From Prorocentrum cordatum (lineage: Eukaryota > Sar > Dinophyceae > Prorocentrales > Prorocentraceae), in NCBI GenBank assembly GCA_963575745.1, contig CAUYUJ010008557.1:886056-950055 (forward strand): DNA of 64,000 bases, written 5' to 3'. Position numbers and translations under genes: made by a program. The notes below the pieces were generated by a model. The model saw only the letters and a program-made list of their open reading frames with translations, was not told the DNA's origin and made no database searches. This document shows, piece after piece, positions 41,881 through 52,977 of the stretch. Position 1 is the stretch's first letter; the number at the start of each line of letters is the position of its first letter.

Positions 41881-44660
41881 ATCTCTTGGGCGCTCTTGGA
41901 GGCCTCTTGGGACGTCTTGGGGGTCTCTTGGCGGTCCTGGGAGGCTCTTGGGCGTCTTGGGTGCCTCGGGGGGGCCTCTTGGGGTCGCTTGGGGTCCTCT
42001 TTGGGGCCTCCTGGGGGCCTCTTGGGGGCCTCTTGGGGCCATTTGGGGGCCATCTTGCGCATCTTGGGGCCTCCCGGGCGCTTCTTGGGACCATCTTGGA
42101 GGACATCGATCGAATAATGGGGGGGGTCTGAATTAGCGCCCCCCTCGGGAACCCCAAACGTCACCTCTTGGGCCCATCGTGAGGCGATCTTGGAGCGCTT
42201 TTGGGCGCTCTTGAGGCCGTCTTGGGGTTCTCTTGGGCCTCTTTTGGGGCCCTCATGAGCCTTCTTAGAATTGCATTGAGGCCTCGGAAGGCCATCGGAA
42301 GCGAGAAGGCGAGAAAGCAAACAACATTGATTCCTCTCGCTTCGCGGGGTGCACGTCCGGAGCACGTACAGTCACGTCGTCGCGGGGCCTCTTGGGAGCC
42401 TCTTGGGGGCCTCCTGGAGGCCTCCTGGGAGTTTCTTGTGGCCTCTTGGGGACCTCTTTGGGGCCTTTCCCCCCTCCTTCCTTGTCACATTCCCTCCCCA
42501 TTTTCCCTTCCAGCGCCGGTTCTAATCATGGGCGCCGCTGTGACCAACTTCCACCTGGCTGGCGCTGCGCCGCAGTTCGCCCAGAGGGGGGAAAATCACA
42601 TTACACTCCAGTCGTTGTGTGGCCTTTGGGGGGTTTGGGGGGGCCTTTTGGAGGCTTCTGGGGGACTTCTTGGAGGCTTCTTGGGGACCTCCTGGGGCCT
42701 CTTGGGGGCGTCTTGGGGCGCTTTGGCGCCGTTTCGCCCCCTCGGAGGCTGTCTTGGGGGCCTCTCGCGGCCGCATTGGAGCCCTCTTGGGGTCCTCTTG
42801 GGCCGTCTTCGCGGCCTCTTTGGGCCGTTTTGGGGTCCTCTTGGGCCGTCTTGGGGCCCTCTTGGGTTTTTTTGTTTTTTGGGGCGATTCTGGAAGCTGC
42901 TTGGGCCGTCATGGATTTTTCGAGAGTCGAACAAAACGAGAACGCTAAAATATTGTAACACCATAGGGAAACAATGATTTCGGCTTCTGGAGGCGCAGTT
43001 ATGGGCGCTCTTTGGGCCCTCTTGGGCGGTCCTTGGGGCTTTGGGGGTCCTCTTGGGGCCGTTTTGGGGGCCTCCTGGGCCCCCGTTGGGAATATCTTGG
43101 GCTGTTTGGGGGCCATCTTGGGCCATGTCGGGGCCCTCTTGGAGTCCCAAAAGGCCCAAGTGGCTGAATTTGTTGATTTTTCAAAAGGTTTTTGTATGTT
43201 TCTAGGGCCCCAGAAGGGGGCGACTAGTTTGGTACGGCGCTGTGGCGCGGCTCCCGGGGGGGGTTAGGGGGGGAGACATTATAATGGGTCACAATACAAT
43301 ATGTTGCAATTATGGCATCTTTGGATACATTGGATACGTTGCATTAAAGCGTTCGCCGAAGAACGCTGCCGCTCAGCACGCCACCTCCGGACGTGGATTC
43401 CTCACGCTTCGCGGGGTGCATGTCCGGAGCACGTGCAGTCACGTCGTCGCGGAGCCTCTTGACGGCCTCTTGGGGGCCTCCTGGGAGTTTCCTTGGGCCT
43501 CTTGGGGGCTTCTTTGGGGCCTCTCCCCCCTCTCTCCTTTTCATACTCCCTCCCCATATTTCTTTCCAGCGCCGGCTCGACTCATTGGCGCCGCTGTGAC
43601 CAACTTCCACCTGGCTGGCGCTGCGCCGCAATTCGCCCAGGTTGGAAAAATGACATTACAGTCCAGTCGCGGCGTGGCTTTTGGGGGGCTTCTTTGGGGC
43701 CTTTTGGGAGGCTTCTTGAGGACATCTTGGAAGCCTCTTGGGAGCTTTTTGGGGCCCCTTAGGGGCCTCTTGGGGGCCTTTTGGGGCCTCTTGGGGGCTT
43801 CATTTGCCGTATTGGAGCGCTTTTGCGCTGTTTCGCCCCTTCGGAGGCCGTCTTGGGGGCCTCTCGCGGCCGCCTTGGGGTTGTCTTGGGGTCCTCTTGG
43901 GCCGTCTTCGCGGCCTCTTGGACCGTCTTGGGGGCCTCTTTGGGCCGTCTTGGGGTTCTGTTGGGCCGTACTGGGGCCCTCTGAGGGGTTTCTTGGCTTG
44001 TTCTGGAGCGATTTGGGAAGTTGCTTGGGCCGCAAAGGCGAGAACGCTAAAATATTACCAAACCAAAGGGAAATCAATGATTTTGGTTTCTGGAGGCGCA
44101 GTTGTGGGCGCTCTTGGAGCCCTCTTGGGCCGTCATTTGGGTGTTTTTTGGGCCCTCTTGGAACCATCTCGGACCGTCTCGGGGCCGTTTTGGCCCGCAC
44201 AGAGCCCATCTTGAGCCGTCTTGGCGCCTTCTTGGCCCCCCAAGAGGCCCAAGAAGTCGAAGTCATAGATTTTCTATAAGTTGTTGTAGGTTTCTGAGCT
44301 CCGGGAGGGGGGCCACTTTGGTCCGCTCCTGCGGCGCAGCTCCCAGGGGGGGGGGGTATGGGGGGATATATAATAATGTAACACAATACAGCATGCGGGA
44401 ATTATGCAAACATTGGACACATTGGATCCACTGCGTTACAGCATCCGCGGAAAACGCTGCCGCTCAGCACGTCAGTTCCGGACGTTGATTCCTCTCGCTT
44501 CGCGGGGTGCATGTCCGGAGCACGTGCAGTCACGTCGTCGCGGAGCCTCTTGACGGCCTCTTGGGGGCCTCCTGGAGGCCTCCTGGGAGCTTCTTTGGGC
44601 CTGTTGGGGGCTTCTTTGGGGCCTCTCCCCCCTCCTTCCTTGCCAAACTCCCTCCACACC
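41880..44660 (+). repeat. GGCCTCTTGG repeats in 1.07-1.09-kb tandem units
   Basis: Degenerate GGGGGCCTCTTG units fill the region. Superimposed is a larger unit beginning TTCCTCTCGCTTCGCGGGG at 42331, 43398 and 44489 (periods 1067 and 1091). Each unit has GTCCGGAGCACGT, CAGTCACGTCGTCGCGG, and in the first two CAGCGCCGG, GGCGCCGCTGTGACCAAC, CTTCCACCTGGCTGGCGC. The third copy is cut at about 44645-44660, where the left arm of the inverted-repeat element begins. The same short repeat, inverted, precedes two frames of the 14-kb unit. Confidence 0.85.
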
Positions 44661-45650
44661 TCTCGATCTCACTATCGGTCTCATTATCGATCTCACTCAA
44701 TGGGACACCATAGGACACCTCAGGACACCACGGGACACCACGGGACACTATCGATCTCGCTATCGATCTCACTATCGATCTCACTATCGATCTCACTCAA
44801 CGGGACACCACGGGACACCGCGGGACACCTGTCGATCTCACTTTTTGGGACACCACGGTACACCACGGGACACCTCGGGGCACCACATCGATCTCAGTAT
44901 CGATCTCACTATCGACCTCACTTATCGGGACACCACAGGACACCACGGGACACCACGGGACACCTGTCGATCTCACTATCGATCTCGCTATCGATATCAC
45001 TTTTTGGGGACACCACGGGACACCACGGGGCACCACATCGATCTCAAGATCGATCTCAATATCGATCTCAATATCGATCTCACTATCGATCTCACTATCG
45101 ATCTCACTCAACGGGACACCACGAGACACCACGGGACACCACGGGACACCGCCCGACGGACTGACGGGCGGGCGGGCGGGGGAGAATAATTTGTTTTGAC
45201 TTCGCCTTAGCAACGGCGGACACCACGGGACACCGCGGGACACCACGGGACACCGCGGGACACCGCGAGCCACCGCCGGACGGGCGGGGGAGAATCATTT
45301 GTCTTGACTTCGTCCTAGCAACGGCGGACACCACGGGACACCACGGGACACCGCAGGACACCGCGAGCCACCGCCGGATGGGCGGGAGAGAATCATTTGT
45401 CCTGACTTCGCCCTAGCAACGGCGGACACCACGGGACACCACGGGACACCTCGGGACACTGCGAGCCACCGCCGGACGGGCGGGGGAGAATCATTTGTCT
45501 TGACTTCGCCCTAGCAACGGCGGGTTCATTCCTCTCGCGCGCCCACGCAGCTTCGCCTCGCCCGCGCGCACGACACGAACGAAACGAAACGATTTCCCCA
45601 TTGGGGGTCTCCGTTCCATTGCGATCCCTCCCAACCTCCGATCTCAGTCC
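44661..45650 (+). repeat. Left inverted arm
   Basis: CGATCTCACTAT-type repeats alternate with GGGACACC repeats to 45175. Then come four units carrying GGGAGAATCATTTGT and CGCCCTAGCAACGGCGG (about 45180-45520). The unique inner block 45520-45650 contains CTCGCCCGCGCGCACGACAC, GAACGAAACGAAACGATTTC and GGGGGTCTCCGTTC. Confidence 0.85.
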
Positions 45651-46204
45651 TCGGGGCTGGCCGAAAATGGCAGCACTGACTCTGCCGCGAGTTCGAAGTC
45701 GTCGAGGTGCTCCCTCATGCAGTTCCTCAGCAGCTGGGGCTGGAAGACCTTCGAGTCCAAGACGTCCTCGCTCCTGATCTCCCTCAGCCGCTCGCATACT
45801 TGCTCCCAGCTCAATGACTCGACGTTGCCCGCGAGGAAGATGACCGCGTCGACCTGCTTCTGGAGCGCGGCTGCCATAATGGCAACGGACGGCGCCTTCG
45901 GCTTGAAGCGTTTCAGCGAGTAGTCCCTGTCCCCTTTCTTCACGCCGTCAAGGAGCTCGGATATGTTCGCATCCTTCTTCAATGCGTCGAGGCGGCCCTT
46001 CTCGCCCGCCGAGGGCCCGCTGGGGCCCTGGGACTTGCCCCTGCCGCCCTGGGACTCGCAATGCGAAGCGGCCAAGCTCGGCGCTTGCGACCTCGACCCC
46101 CCCCGCGAGCCAGCTGCCGCTCGACGCCTCGGTGGGCGACCCATTGGAGTCCATGCCAACGGCGCAAGAACTCCTTCCCCGAAGAGGCGGGCCACGCGGT
46201 GCAC
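45644..46204 (-). CDS. Hypothetical frame 2 inside the inverted-repeat element
   Basis: This 186-codon frame is in the same register as the upstream 347-codon frame and separated from it only by a TAG (46214-46216) and three codons. The N-terminal third is Arg/Ser/Gly-rich. The rest is helical (ISELLDGVKKGDRDYSLKRF, VDAVIFLAGNVESLSWEQVC, LLRNCMREHLDDFELAAES) and looks like real protein. The stop codon lies exactly at the inner edge of the left arm. Either it is the C-terminal half of one interrupted gene or a separate ORF. No family recognised. Confidence 0.5.
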   Translation of the reverse strand: MHRVARLFGEGVLAPLAWTPMGRPPRRRAAAGSRGGSRSQAPSLAASHCESQGGRGKSQGPSGPSAGEKGRLDALKKDANISELLDGVKKGDRDYSLKRFKPKAPSVAIMAAALQKQVDAVIFLAGNVESLSWEQVCERLREIRSEDVLDSKVFQPQLLRNCMREHLDDFELAAESVLPFSASPED

Positions 46205-46213
46205 CTCGCAAGG

Positions 46214-47257
46214 CTACGGCGAGGGTGTCATCGACGAGGCCGGCCGCGGCGGGACCCGCTCTGCCCCGCCACCGTCGCCAGGCGGCGTGCCAGCGGCTGG
46301 CATCTGCGAAGCTGTCTTCGGGGTGTGCGGCACGAGTGCAAGAGCGTCTCCAACACCTGCGCTGTCCGCTGCCTGGCTCGACAGGCCGTCGAGGAGGGCC
46401 AACGGCGCCGCAGCGCTCGCGACATTCGGCCGCGGCGGCTCCTTCGGCAACAACCCCAACTCACGCGCCTTGGAGTGGGCAGCTTCCTTCAAAGCGTCCA
46501 TGGTGGGTGCCTTGGCGAAGCAGCGCAATATGGTCGCCTGCTTCTGGCGCACCTTCGTGATCTCTTTCTTGAAGCAGTTCGTGTCGCCATCAGGCTTCGT
46601 GACCTTCGCAGCCGACAACTTCAGCGTCGAGAGCTTGACCTCTGTGCGCGTGGAGCTCTTGATCTCCGTGTAGGGCTTATCGGGGTGCTGCATCACGACG
46701 CTTGTCGTGCACACCCCAGGCTGCGTGTTGCTGGGCACGCGGCAGTCCGAAGTACAGGCCATGTCGGGCGTGATCCCGACCACGCCGTTGGGCACGATCA
46801 TGTTGCACCACTGCTGTGAAGTTTGCTGGATATTTGTCTTCGCGACCTCCTGGCCACAGTAAGTGTCGATCACGACGGAACCATACTCGTTGACGGCCGA
46901 GTCCACCTGTTCCTCCAGCTCCTTGTCGGCCTCGATGAGCTTGTCGAAGTCCGCGAGGAACTCGTCCTCCTCGTTGCATTTCACGTCCGTCCACGCCAGA
47001 TCGGTGCTGTAGTGCCACTCGAACGTCAACCAACACGTGTCGCACCCTATCATGGCCTTGCGGGGGCCGCCGCCGCCGCCGCCGCCTCGGTGGCTCGCCC
47101 TCTTCTCGCAAGGCTCCTGGCAGCGCTGGCAAACCACTGCGTCCGACCCCGCTCCAGCGCTCTTGCCACCCCTGCGAGCAACTTTCTTCGGAGGCTCCTC
47201 TCTGTCCGACCGTGCATTGCGCACCCCCTTGGGCGGCAGTGCCACGGCGGCTGGCAA
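46214..47257 (-). CDS. Hypothetical Cys-rich frame 1 inside the inverted-repeat element
   Basis: A 347-codon frame. There is no ATG near the start (an in-frame TGA precedes a TTG), so a spliced upstream exon or a start at the internal Met of AMIGCDTC is likely. CQRCQEPCEK ... IGCDTCWLTFEWHY ... KC has PHD-like Cys/His spacing but is incomplete. Acidic helical sequence (EFLADFDKLIEADKELEE) and a Thr/Lys-rich region (TKVRQKQATILRCFAKAP) follow. It may be a cargo gene or the element's own protein; I see no transposase motif. Confidence 0.5.
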   Translation of the reverse strand: MPAAVALPPKGVRNARSDREEPPKKVARRGGKSAGAGSDAVVCQRCQEPCEKRASHRGGGGGGGPRKAMIGCDTCWLTFEWHYSTDLAWTDVKCNEEDEFLADFDKLIEADKELEEQVDSAVNEYGSVVIDTYCGQEVAKTNIQQTSQQWCNMIVPNGVVGITPDMACTSDCRVPSNTQPGVCTTSVVMQHPDKPYTEIKSSTRTEVKLSTLKLSAAKVTKPDGDTNCFKKEITKVRQKQATILRCFAKAPTMDALKEAAHSKARELGLLPKEPPRPNVASAAAPLALLDGLSSQAADSAGVGDALALVPHTPKTASQMPAAGTPPGDGGGAERVPPRPASSMTPSP

Positions 47258-48405
47258 CTTTGTTGGTCAGCGCTAGCGGTTGGCAGCCTGGCTGTGGCAG
47301 CGAGTCTCACAAATACGCGTTGGTATCAGGCTGCTGCTCAGTATACCCGAGCCCAAACAGGCTGCTGGGAGGGGGGGAAGGAATGAGGAGGTGGACCAAC
47401 GGCTCGTGCGATCAATGGGACGGGGCGACGATTCACATAGAATGTTAGTTGGAAGATGTGCCGAGCCCCTGTGCAAGTCGCGATGCAATCAGTGCAGCAC
47501 CACCAATGACAATGCAATCAAATGAAATAGCATGATTAACCGATGCAAGGCACCGCAAAGCAGGAGGGTGCGCAGCACATGCAACCAACGCAAAGCAACG
47601 GTACTCATGGCAAGTGTGCGTCTCTGTTTGTACAACCAGTCGACGGATCAATAAGCTGTGGACTAGCGGACAACTAGACAAGGCCCAAACGGCGACGAGG
47701 GGCGCCCCGCGGGCGACGGCAAGACCACTTGGGACGACACAAATTAGCCGAGCCGCGCCCGACACTAACCCTATGAGCCCAACTGCGCAAACGGGCTCAC
47801 GGCGCTTCAGCACGTGGTGGCCCCACAGTGGGACTACCCCCTACCCCCAGAACCTCCGACAATGCACGGCGGGTGCAAACGGCCTGCTGCGTTGTGTCGC
47901 ACGGTGGCCCCAAGGGCGTTCCTTCCCGCCAGAATCTCCCCCCGGATGCGTGTCGGTTGGTGAATTGGTGGCGGGACGGGTGCGTTGGCGGGAGTGCCCT
48001 TGTATGATCATGTGAATTGATGGATCGACGGGTGGATCAACGCACAAGTCCCATAGACCGCACGGTTCTTACAAGCCCCATGGCTTCCACAAGTGTTTGG
48101 TTTGCAGAACCCGCCCCAGGCCCCGCAAGTCGCGCGACGCTGGCCGCACACGCCCCACATGCCCACACGCCTCCCCCCCAGAGGCCCACACAGGCCCAGT
48201 ATGCCTCACATTGACAGCCCACACAAGCCCCACCAAGCCCAACAGGCACCACGGGCCTTGACAGCCCCACGGCTCCGCATGCCTCAGGCCCCACAGGTCA
48301 CACAAGACGCACAGGCCCCAGGGCGCCACGAACCCCACAAAACTTCACAGGCACAACAGCCAGCATCCCCCAACCAACGATTGCACGTCGGCTGCTGCAG
48401 CCCAG
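47258..48405. other. No gene recognised
   Basis: Interior of the inverted-repeat element. Ordinary DNA to about 48050, then loose CCCACA/GGCCCCACA repeats. No domain in any frame. Confidence 0.4.
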
Positions 48406-48409
48406 GCCG

Positions 48410-49250
48410 TGTGCCAAGCAGTGTTTGCATTTAGGCACTTCGGCCTCGTTCTCAAAGCAGCGCTTGCACATCACTCCCCAAGCAGTGCTTGCACTTAGGC
48501 ATCGTCCCCCAAACAGTGCTTGCACTTCGGCCTCATCCCCAATTCAGGGCTTTGCGCTGAAGCCCCATTCCCCAACCAGTGCTCGCGCTGCTTACCTACG
48601 CATCATTCCCCAAGCTCCTCGAGCGCGGCTCAACACTGCCAAGGTAATGCTGCGAGGCCAAGACACACACGTCCCCAGCTGAGGACATTTACCCACCAAG
48701 CTGCAGCACACACTGCCGCGGGGTGGGCGGGTGGGATGAGCAAGCATGTGGACGACGACAAGGGACGCAACCGCATTCCCCAAGCAGTGCTTGCTAGGCC
48801 TCACTCCCCAAACAGTGTTTGCACTTCGGCCTCCTAGCACTTCGGCCTCATCCCCCAAACAATGCTTGCACTTAGGCATACTTGGGCCTCCTTCCCCAAA
48901 CAGTGCTTGCAAGTAGGCATGAATCCCCAACCAGTTTTTGCACTTTGGCCTCATTCCCCAAACTCCTCCTTAGAGCACGCCTCAACAATGTCAGGGTACT
49001 GCAGCGAGGCCGAGACACACACGTCTCCAATCGAGTCTATAGAGGGTATTCGCCCACCAAGCCTCAGCACACGCTGACCGACACTCAAACTTCATTCCCA
49101 AACAGTGCTTGCATTTAGGCCCCATTCCCCAAACAATACTTGCACTTGGGCAAATTTCCCCAACCAGTGCTTGCACTTCGGTCGGTTTCCCCAAACAGTG
49201 CTTGCGCTTATGACGTGGGACTCGTTCACCCAATCAGTGCTTGCGCCCTT
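48410..49250 (+). repeat. CCCCAAACAGTGCTTGCACTT minisatellite
   Basis: At least a dozen dispersed-tandem copies of CAAACAGTGCTTGCACTT, each followed by AGGC or CGGCCTC and CATTCCCC. Unit spacing ranges from about 30 to 60 bp, with a longer block (GCCGAGACACACACGTC) at 48660 and 49010 repeated once. Confidence 0.85.
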
Positions 49251-49524
49251 GTCCACAACGTGGCTGCGTGCGCACGCGGCGAAGGCGCACACCAGCCACT
49301 GGACAGCCCTGCTGCTTCATCACACCAAAACTCAATGCGGAAGGCTTGCGACAGCAAAACACGGGAGGAAGCTTTACAATGGAAGATTGGCCGTTGGCCG
49401 AACACAAGCATCATAAGTATGCACAGAGGTAAGCTGTCCGAACACAGGGAGACCACCAGAAGCATGAATGCAGGAAAGCTGGCCGAACTCACGGAGACTG
49501 GCCATCATCAGTTCCTCGGGTGCC

Positions 49525-50300
49525 ACGCAGGAATGTCGGAGGTTGGGAGGTAAGGTCGCAGAACGGAGACCCCCAACGGGAAAATCGTTTCGTTTCGCTC
49601 GTGTCGTGCGTGCGGGCGAGGCGAAGCTACGCGGGCGCGCGAGAGGGATGCACCCGCCGTTGCTAGGGCGAACTCAAGACACATGATTCTCCACCGCAAC
49701 CGGCGGTGGCTCGCGGTGTCCCGCGGTGTCCCGCGGTGTCTCGTGGTGTCCCGTGGTGTCCCATGTTGTCCCATGGTGTCCACCGTTGCCAGGGCGAAGT
49801 CAAGATAAATGATTCTCCTCCGCCCGCCCGTCCTGCGGTGGCTCGCAGTGTTCCGCGGTGTCCCGTGGTGTCCCCTGGTGTCCGCCGTTGCTAGGGCGAA
49901 GTCAAGACAAATGATTCTCCCCCGCCCGCCCGTCCGTCCGTCCGTCTGGCGGTGTCCCGCGGTGTCCCGCGGTGTCCCGTGGTGTCCCGTGGTGTCCCGT
50001 GGTGTCCCGTGGCGTCCCGTTGAGTGAGATCGATAGTGCGATCGACAGTGAGATCAATAGTGAGATCAATAGTGAAATCAATAGTGAGATCGATGTGGTG
50101 TCCCGAGGTGTCCCGCAGTGTCCCGCGGCGTCCTATGGGGCCCCTTTGAGTGAGATTGATCGTGAGATCGCTATTGAGACCGATAGTGAGATCGAGAGGT
50201 GTCCCGCGGTGTCCCGTGGTGTCCCGTGGTGTCCCGTTGACTGAGATCGATAGTGAGATCGATCGTGAGATCGACAAGTGTCCTGCGGTGTCCCGTGGTG
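49525..50300 (-). repeat. Right inverted arm
   Basis: It begins ATGTCGGAGGTTGGGAGG and continues with the inner unique block (GGAGACCCCC, GAAATCGTTTCGTTTCG-like, GGGCGAGGCGAAGC). Then come three AATGATTCTCC units (49680, 49808, 49910), GGTGTCCCGTGGTGTCCC units and GTGAGATCGATAGTGAG units. It is the reverse complement in order and sequence of 44661-45650. Confidence 0.85.
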
Positions 50301-51628
50301 GTTGGTTTCCCCCCTCTCCCCCCCACAACCTCCTTAGCACCCGAAGGGTGGTCGTATAGGTATATGAACACGGGCTGCCAACCAGGTGCGTCGAGACGCA
50401 GAGGAAGAAGGGGTTGATTCAGGTCAAGGCCCCTTAGCTCCACAGGAATCTGCTCCTCGTCCTCGCGTCGAGGCGGAAAGAAGTGCACCGCGTGAATATG
50501 CTCCTTTCTATACATTCACTCGACGGACGCCTTCCCAAATATATCCAACAGCATTGGCGGTTACGCCTGGCCGAACAAGTAGCAGACTTGGACAGATGTA
50601 GCGTACTCTGGCGGGTATGCCTCAATCAATCCCGCGGGTAGGCTGGCGACAGACTGAACAAGACCCTTGCTTATGTCTTTGACGGTCCCGTCTATTCCGA
50701 TCAAACTGAGTTCGCTTAAACCCTGATCCTCGAAAGCGGCCCTGGTGGGCTGGCCAACGATCAGCGGCTGTGGCTGCTGTGCTGGTGGTCCGCGGTCGTG
50801 CTGCTGCGGGCGCTCCACAGACGGCGAGCGATCTGGGCTCGGCAACACCGTTGTGGACATAATCTTCCAAACAGAGTGCCGAAGCATGGGTGTAGGATGG
50901 ATGCGCAAGCTTTGGGCCACAACGGCTAACACACGAAGGGGGATGGGGGAAAGCCATTCATGCCAATGTTGATGCCACAGCTTGTTGCAGGAAGCGCGAG
51001 ACAGCATCAGTGTTGTGGAGTTTCTGCGCACAGCTTGTTATCGTGTAGACGTGCTTGTGTGTTTTGGGGCTATTCTATTCAACTCCTTGCACCAGGCTGG
51101 GTGGTGACGTAGCTCACACTGTATAGATGCCACCGCATATCGCCAACGAGAGCGATTGCCGAACAGAGGTCGCGCCGCATATCAAACACCACACGGATTG
51201 TTTAGCATATATTGCACCATGTAGCTTGCACACCACCTTGCCGGACACACATATATTGTTTAACAGTGACATAGATGTTGCACCACATAATTGCTACGAA
51301 GCTCGCGCCAAGTCTCAGCCCCCCCTGGCCGTGGTGTCGCAGGTCCCCCCATAAAAAAAACAAATCACAAGCAGGGCCGCCGACGAGCTCAGACAAGAGA
51401 GTTGCTTTGGATATATGCATTGGTTTCGTCTGCTTTAGACACATACAAGCGTTGTATGATGGAAGGGATCATGCAGAACACAGCATAGCACAACGCACCA
51501 TTGCGTGAACTAGCCTAGTTTTTTGCGTTTTCCCTTCAAGCTAGGCCGAAAACCTGTGCAGACATATAAATTCAAATGCATGCAGACGTGGGGCTAGCGG
51601 AGGCTAGGCCTGAGCAAGCGCCACTTCG
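50301..51628 (-). other. Possible coding fragment at 50561-51031, otherwise empty
   Basis: A minus-strand frame of 156 codons ends ELSLIGIDGTVKDISKGLVQ, SVASLPAGLIEAYPPEYATS, VQVCYLFGQA, which looks protein-like. The start is uncertain and no family is recognised. From 51040 to 51628 I see AT-richer DNA with no gene. Confidence 0.3.
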
Positions 51629-52110
51629 TCAAGCGACACCTTTGTGCGCAGCCGCTTCGGGGGCCGGATGGCCTCCCCGCCACCGCGTTGGGCGGAGGGG
51701 GGACATTTTCCAGATAAGAAAAACCAGTTTCTGGCGATGATGTATGAGGGGGGACGGTCGACGACACGGTACAGGATAGGTCGAGCGCGGCTGTGTCAGG
51801 CCTCGTTTTTGGGCCTCGCCTCTCAAGAGGCGGTCGGCACGATTGGCTGCGTCGATCTCGGCCTGAGGTAACGGAGCAACCAGGCCAGCCTGGAAGAAAT
51901 CACTACACAATGTCTTGCGCCTGCCGCGCCTCCGGGTCTCAATGGCATGAGCCAGCAGGCGTGGCCGGGAAGAAAACCTGAGTCGGCAAACCGGGCACAC
52001 CCCAGAGGCCGGGAGGAACGCTTGGAAGGGCGTGCGTTCACCGTGCTTTGCTCTCCGATGAGAGGCAAGGGCCTGCTCGGAGGGGAAGTGGGACGAGCAA
52101 GTGGGGCAGG
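51629..52110 (-). pseudogene. LINE C-terminal zinc fingers
   Basis: Translation across 52110-51960 gives FTCPTCSSHFPSEQALASHR then RAKHG (C-x2-C-x12-H-x4-H) followed by VCPVCRLRFSSRPRLLAHAI. The tail EIDAANRADRLLRGEAQKRG follows. The fingers probably bind nucleic acid. Confidence 0.7.
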
Positions 52111-52162
52111 TAAAACGAGCGAGTGGGGCAGGCAGGGAAGTTTGCTCACCAGGCGAATCAAA

Positions 52163-52905
52163 CTACATCTCAAGAAGGTGCAATCGCTGTATCAAGAATT
52201 TCCACTGACTGGGAAAGCGGATGATGAATGTCTCCCATCTCTCGGGGTGTTCCGAGGGCGGGCCTAATTCCTGTACTTTCGTCATGTGAAACATATAGAA
52301 CGTTCGAGATCGCGAAGCACGAGCTGCACCCATGGCAGCTTCGTTCCAGCCGCACCAGCTGGGACGGAGAGGAGGGAGAGGAGGTGGGGTGGGGGTGGGG
52401 GGGGCGAACCTCAGGAGCGAGGAGAGGAGAAGAAGACGACGCTGCGTGATGAGGCACTGTAGGCTAGGTAAGTCCAGCGCCTGCCTCACACTCAAGTCGC
52501 TACCATGGCCTGTAGCTCGGAATCTCGCGGCGTCCGCAATGCGCCTGAGGCCGCGCATGTACACTGCATTCAGTTTGGCGTACGCTTTCCTGGGCATGTG
52601 GCTCCACACATGCACGTTATATATATATATATATATATATATATCAGCCTGGACACGACCAAGGACATAAAGAGTCGAATCCGCACCTGCCGGGCAATGC
52701 GTCTGCAAGAGAAGATCTTGGCATAGAGCGGGCAGTAGGATGCCATCGCCGTACACGACCTGTGGACGGCATCGGGGACCAGATTGCCGTCTCGAGATAT
52801 CAAAGACCCAAGGTGCTTATACTCCGAGACAACGCGTAGGGCAATGGCGGAACCGGCAAGTCTGATTGTCATGTTGTTATCCCGAATGTGTTGCATGTGT
52901 TGCAC
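52163..52905 (-). pseudogene. LINE post-RT domain, split by a (TA)n tract
   Basis: VVSEYKHLGSLISRDGN and KIFSCRRIARQVRIRLFMSL are in the RT frame. A (TA)n run at 52619-52643 (reading YIYIYI) then shifts the frame to NVHVWSHMPRKAYAKLNAVY, MRGLRRIADAARF and DLPSLQCLITQRRLLLLSSL. This is typical sequence after the RT of such LINEs. A GGGTGGGG-rich patch at 52375-52410 interrupts it. Confidence 0.75.
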
Positions 52906-52977
52906 GGACCGTTGGCCTCGTAAGATGACGAAGCTCTCCGTTTTGCCTGGCTTCCAGTTAATATGGAAGCCAAAGTA

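Larger units (their letters stand above)
44661..50300. mobile_element. Foldback-like element with long repeat-built inverted arms
   Basis: The left arm (44661-45650) and right arm (49525-50300) are inverted copies with the same internal order: CGATCTCAC units outermost, then GGGACACCACGGGACACC units, then 100-bp units with AATCATTTGTCTTGACTTCG, then a unique block ending at CCTCCGATCT. They enclose about 3.9 kb with two minus-strand frames. This is the architecture of foldback (FB-type) transposons. Ends and target-site duplication are not resolvable because the outer arms are satellite-like. Confidence 0.6.

Noticed and set aside
43242-44279. 345-codon frame rich in GPSWGPLGLL
   Set aside because: Translation of the GGCCTCTTGG repeat; the same peptide pattern appears wherever that repeat occurs.
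46800-47260. PHD finger in the 347-codon frame
   Set aside because: CQRC, CDTC and a later KC are present but the spacing and the full set of eight ligands are not satisfied.
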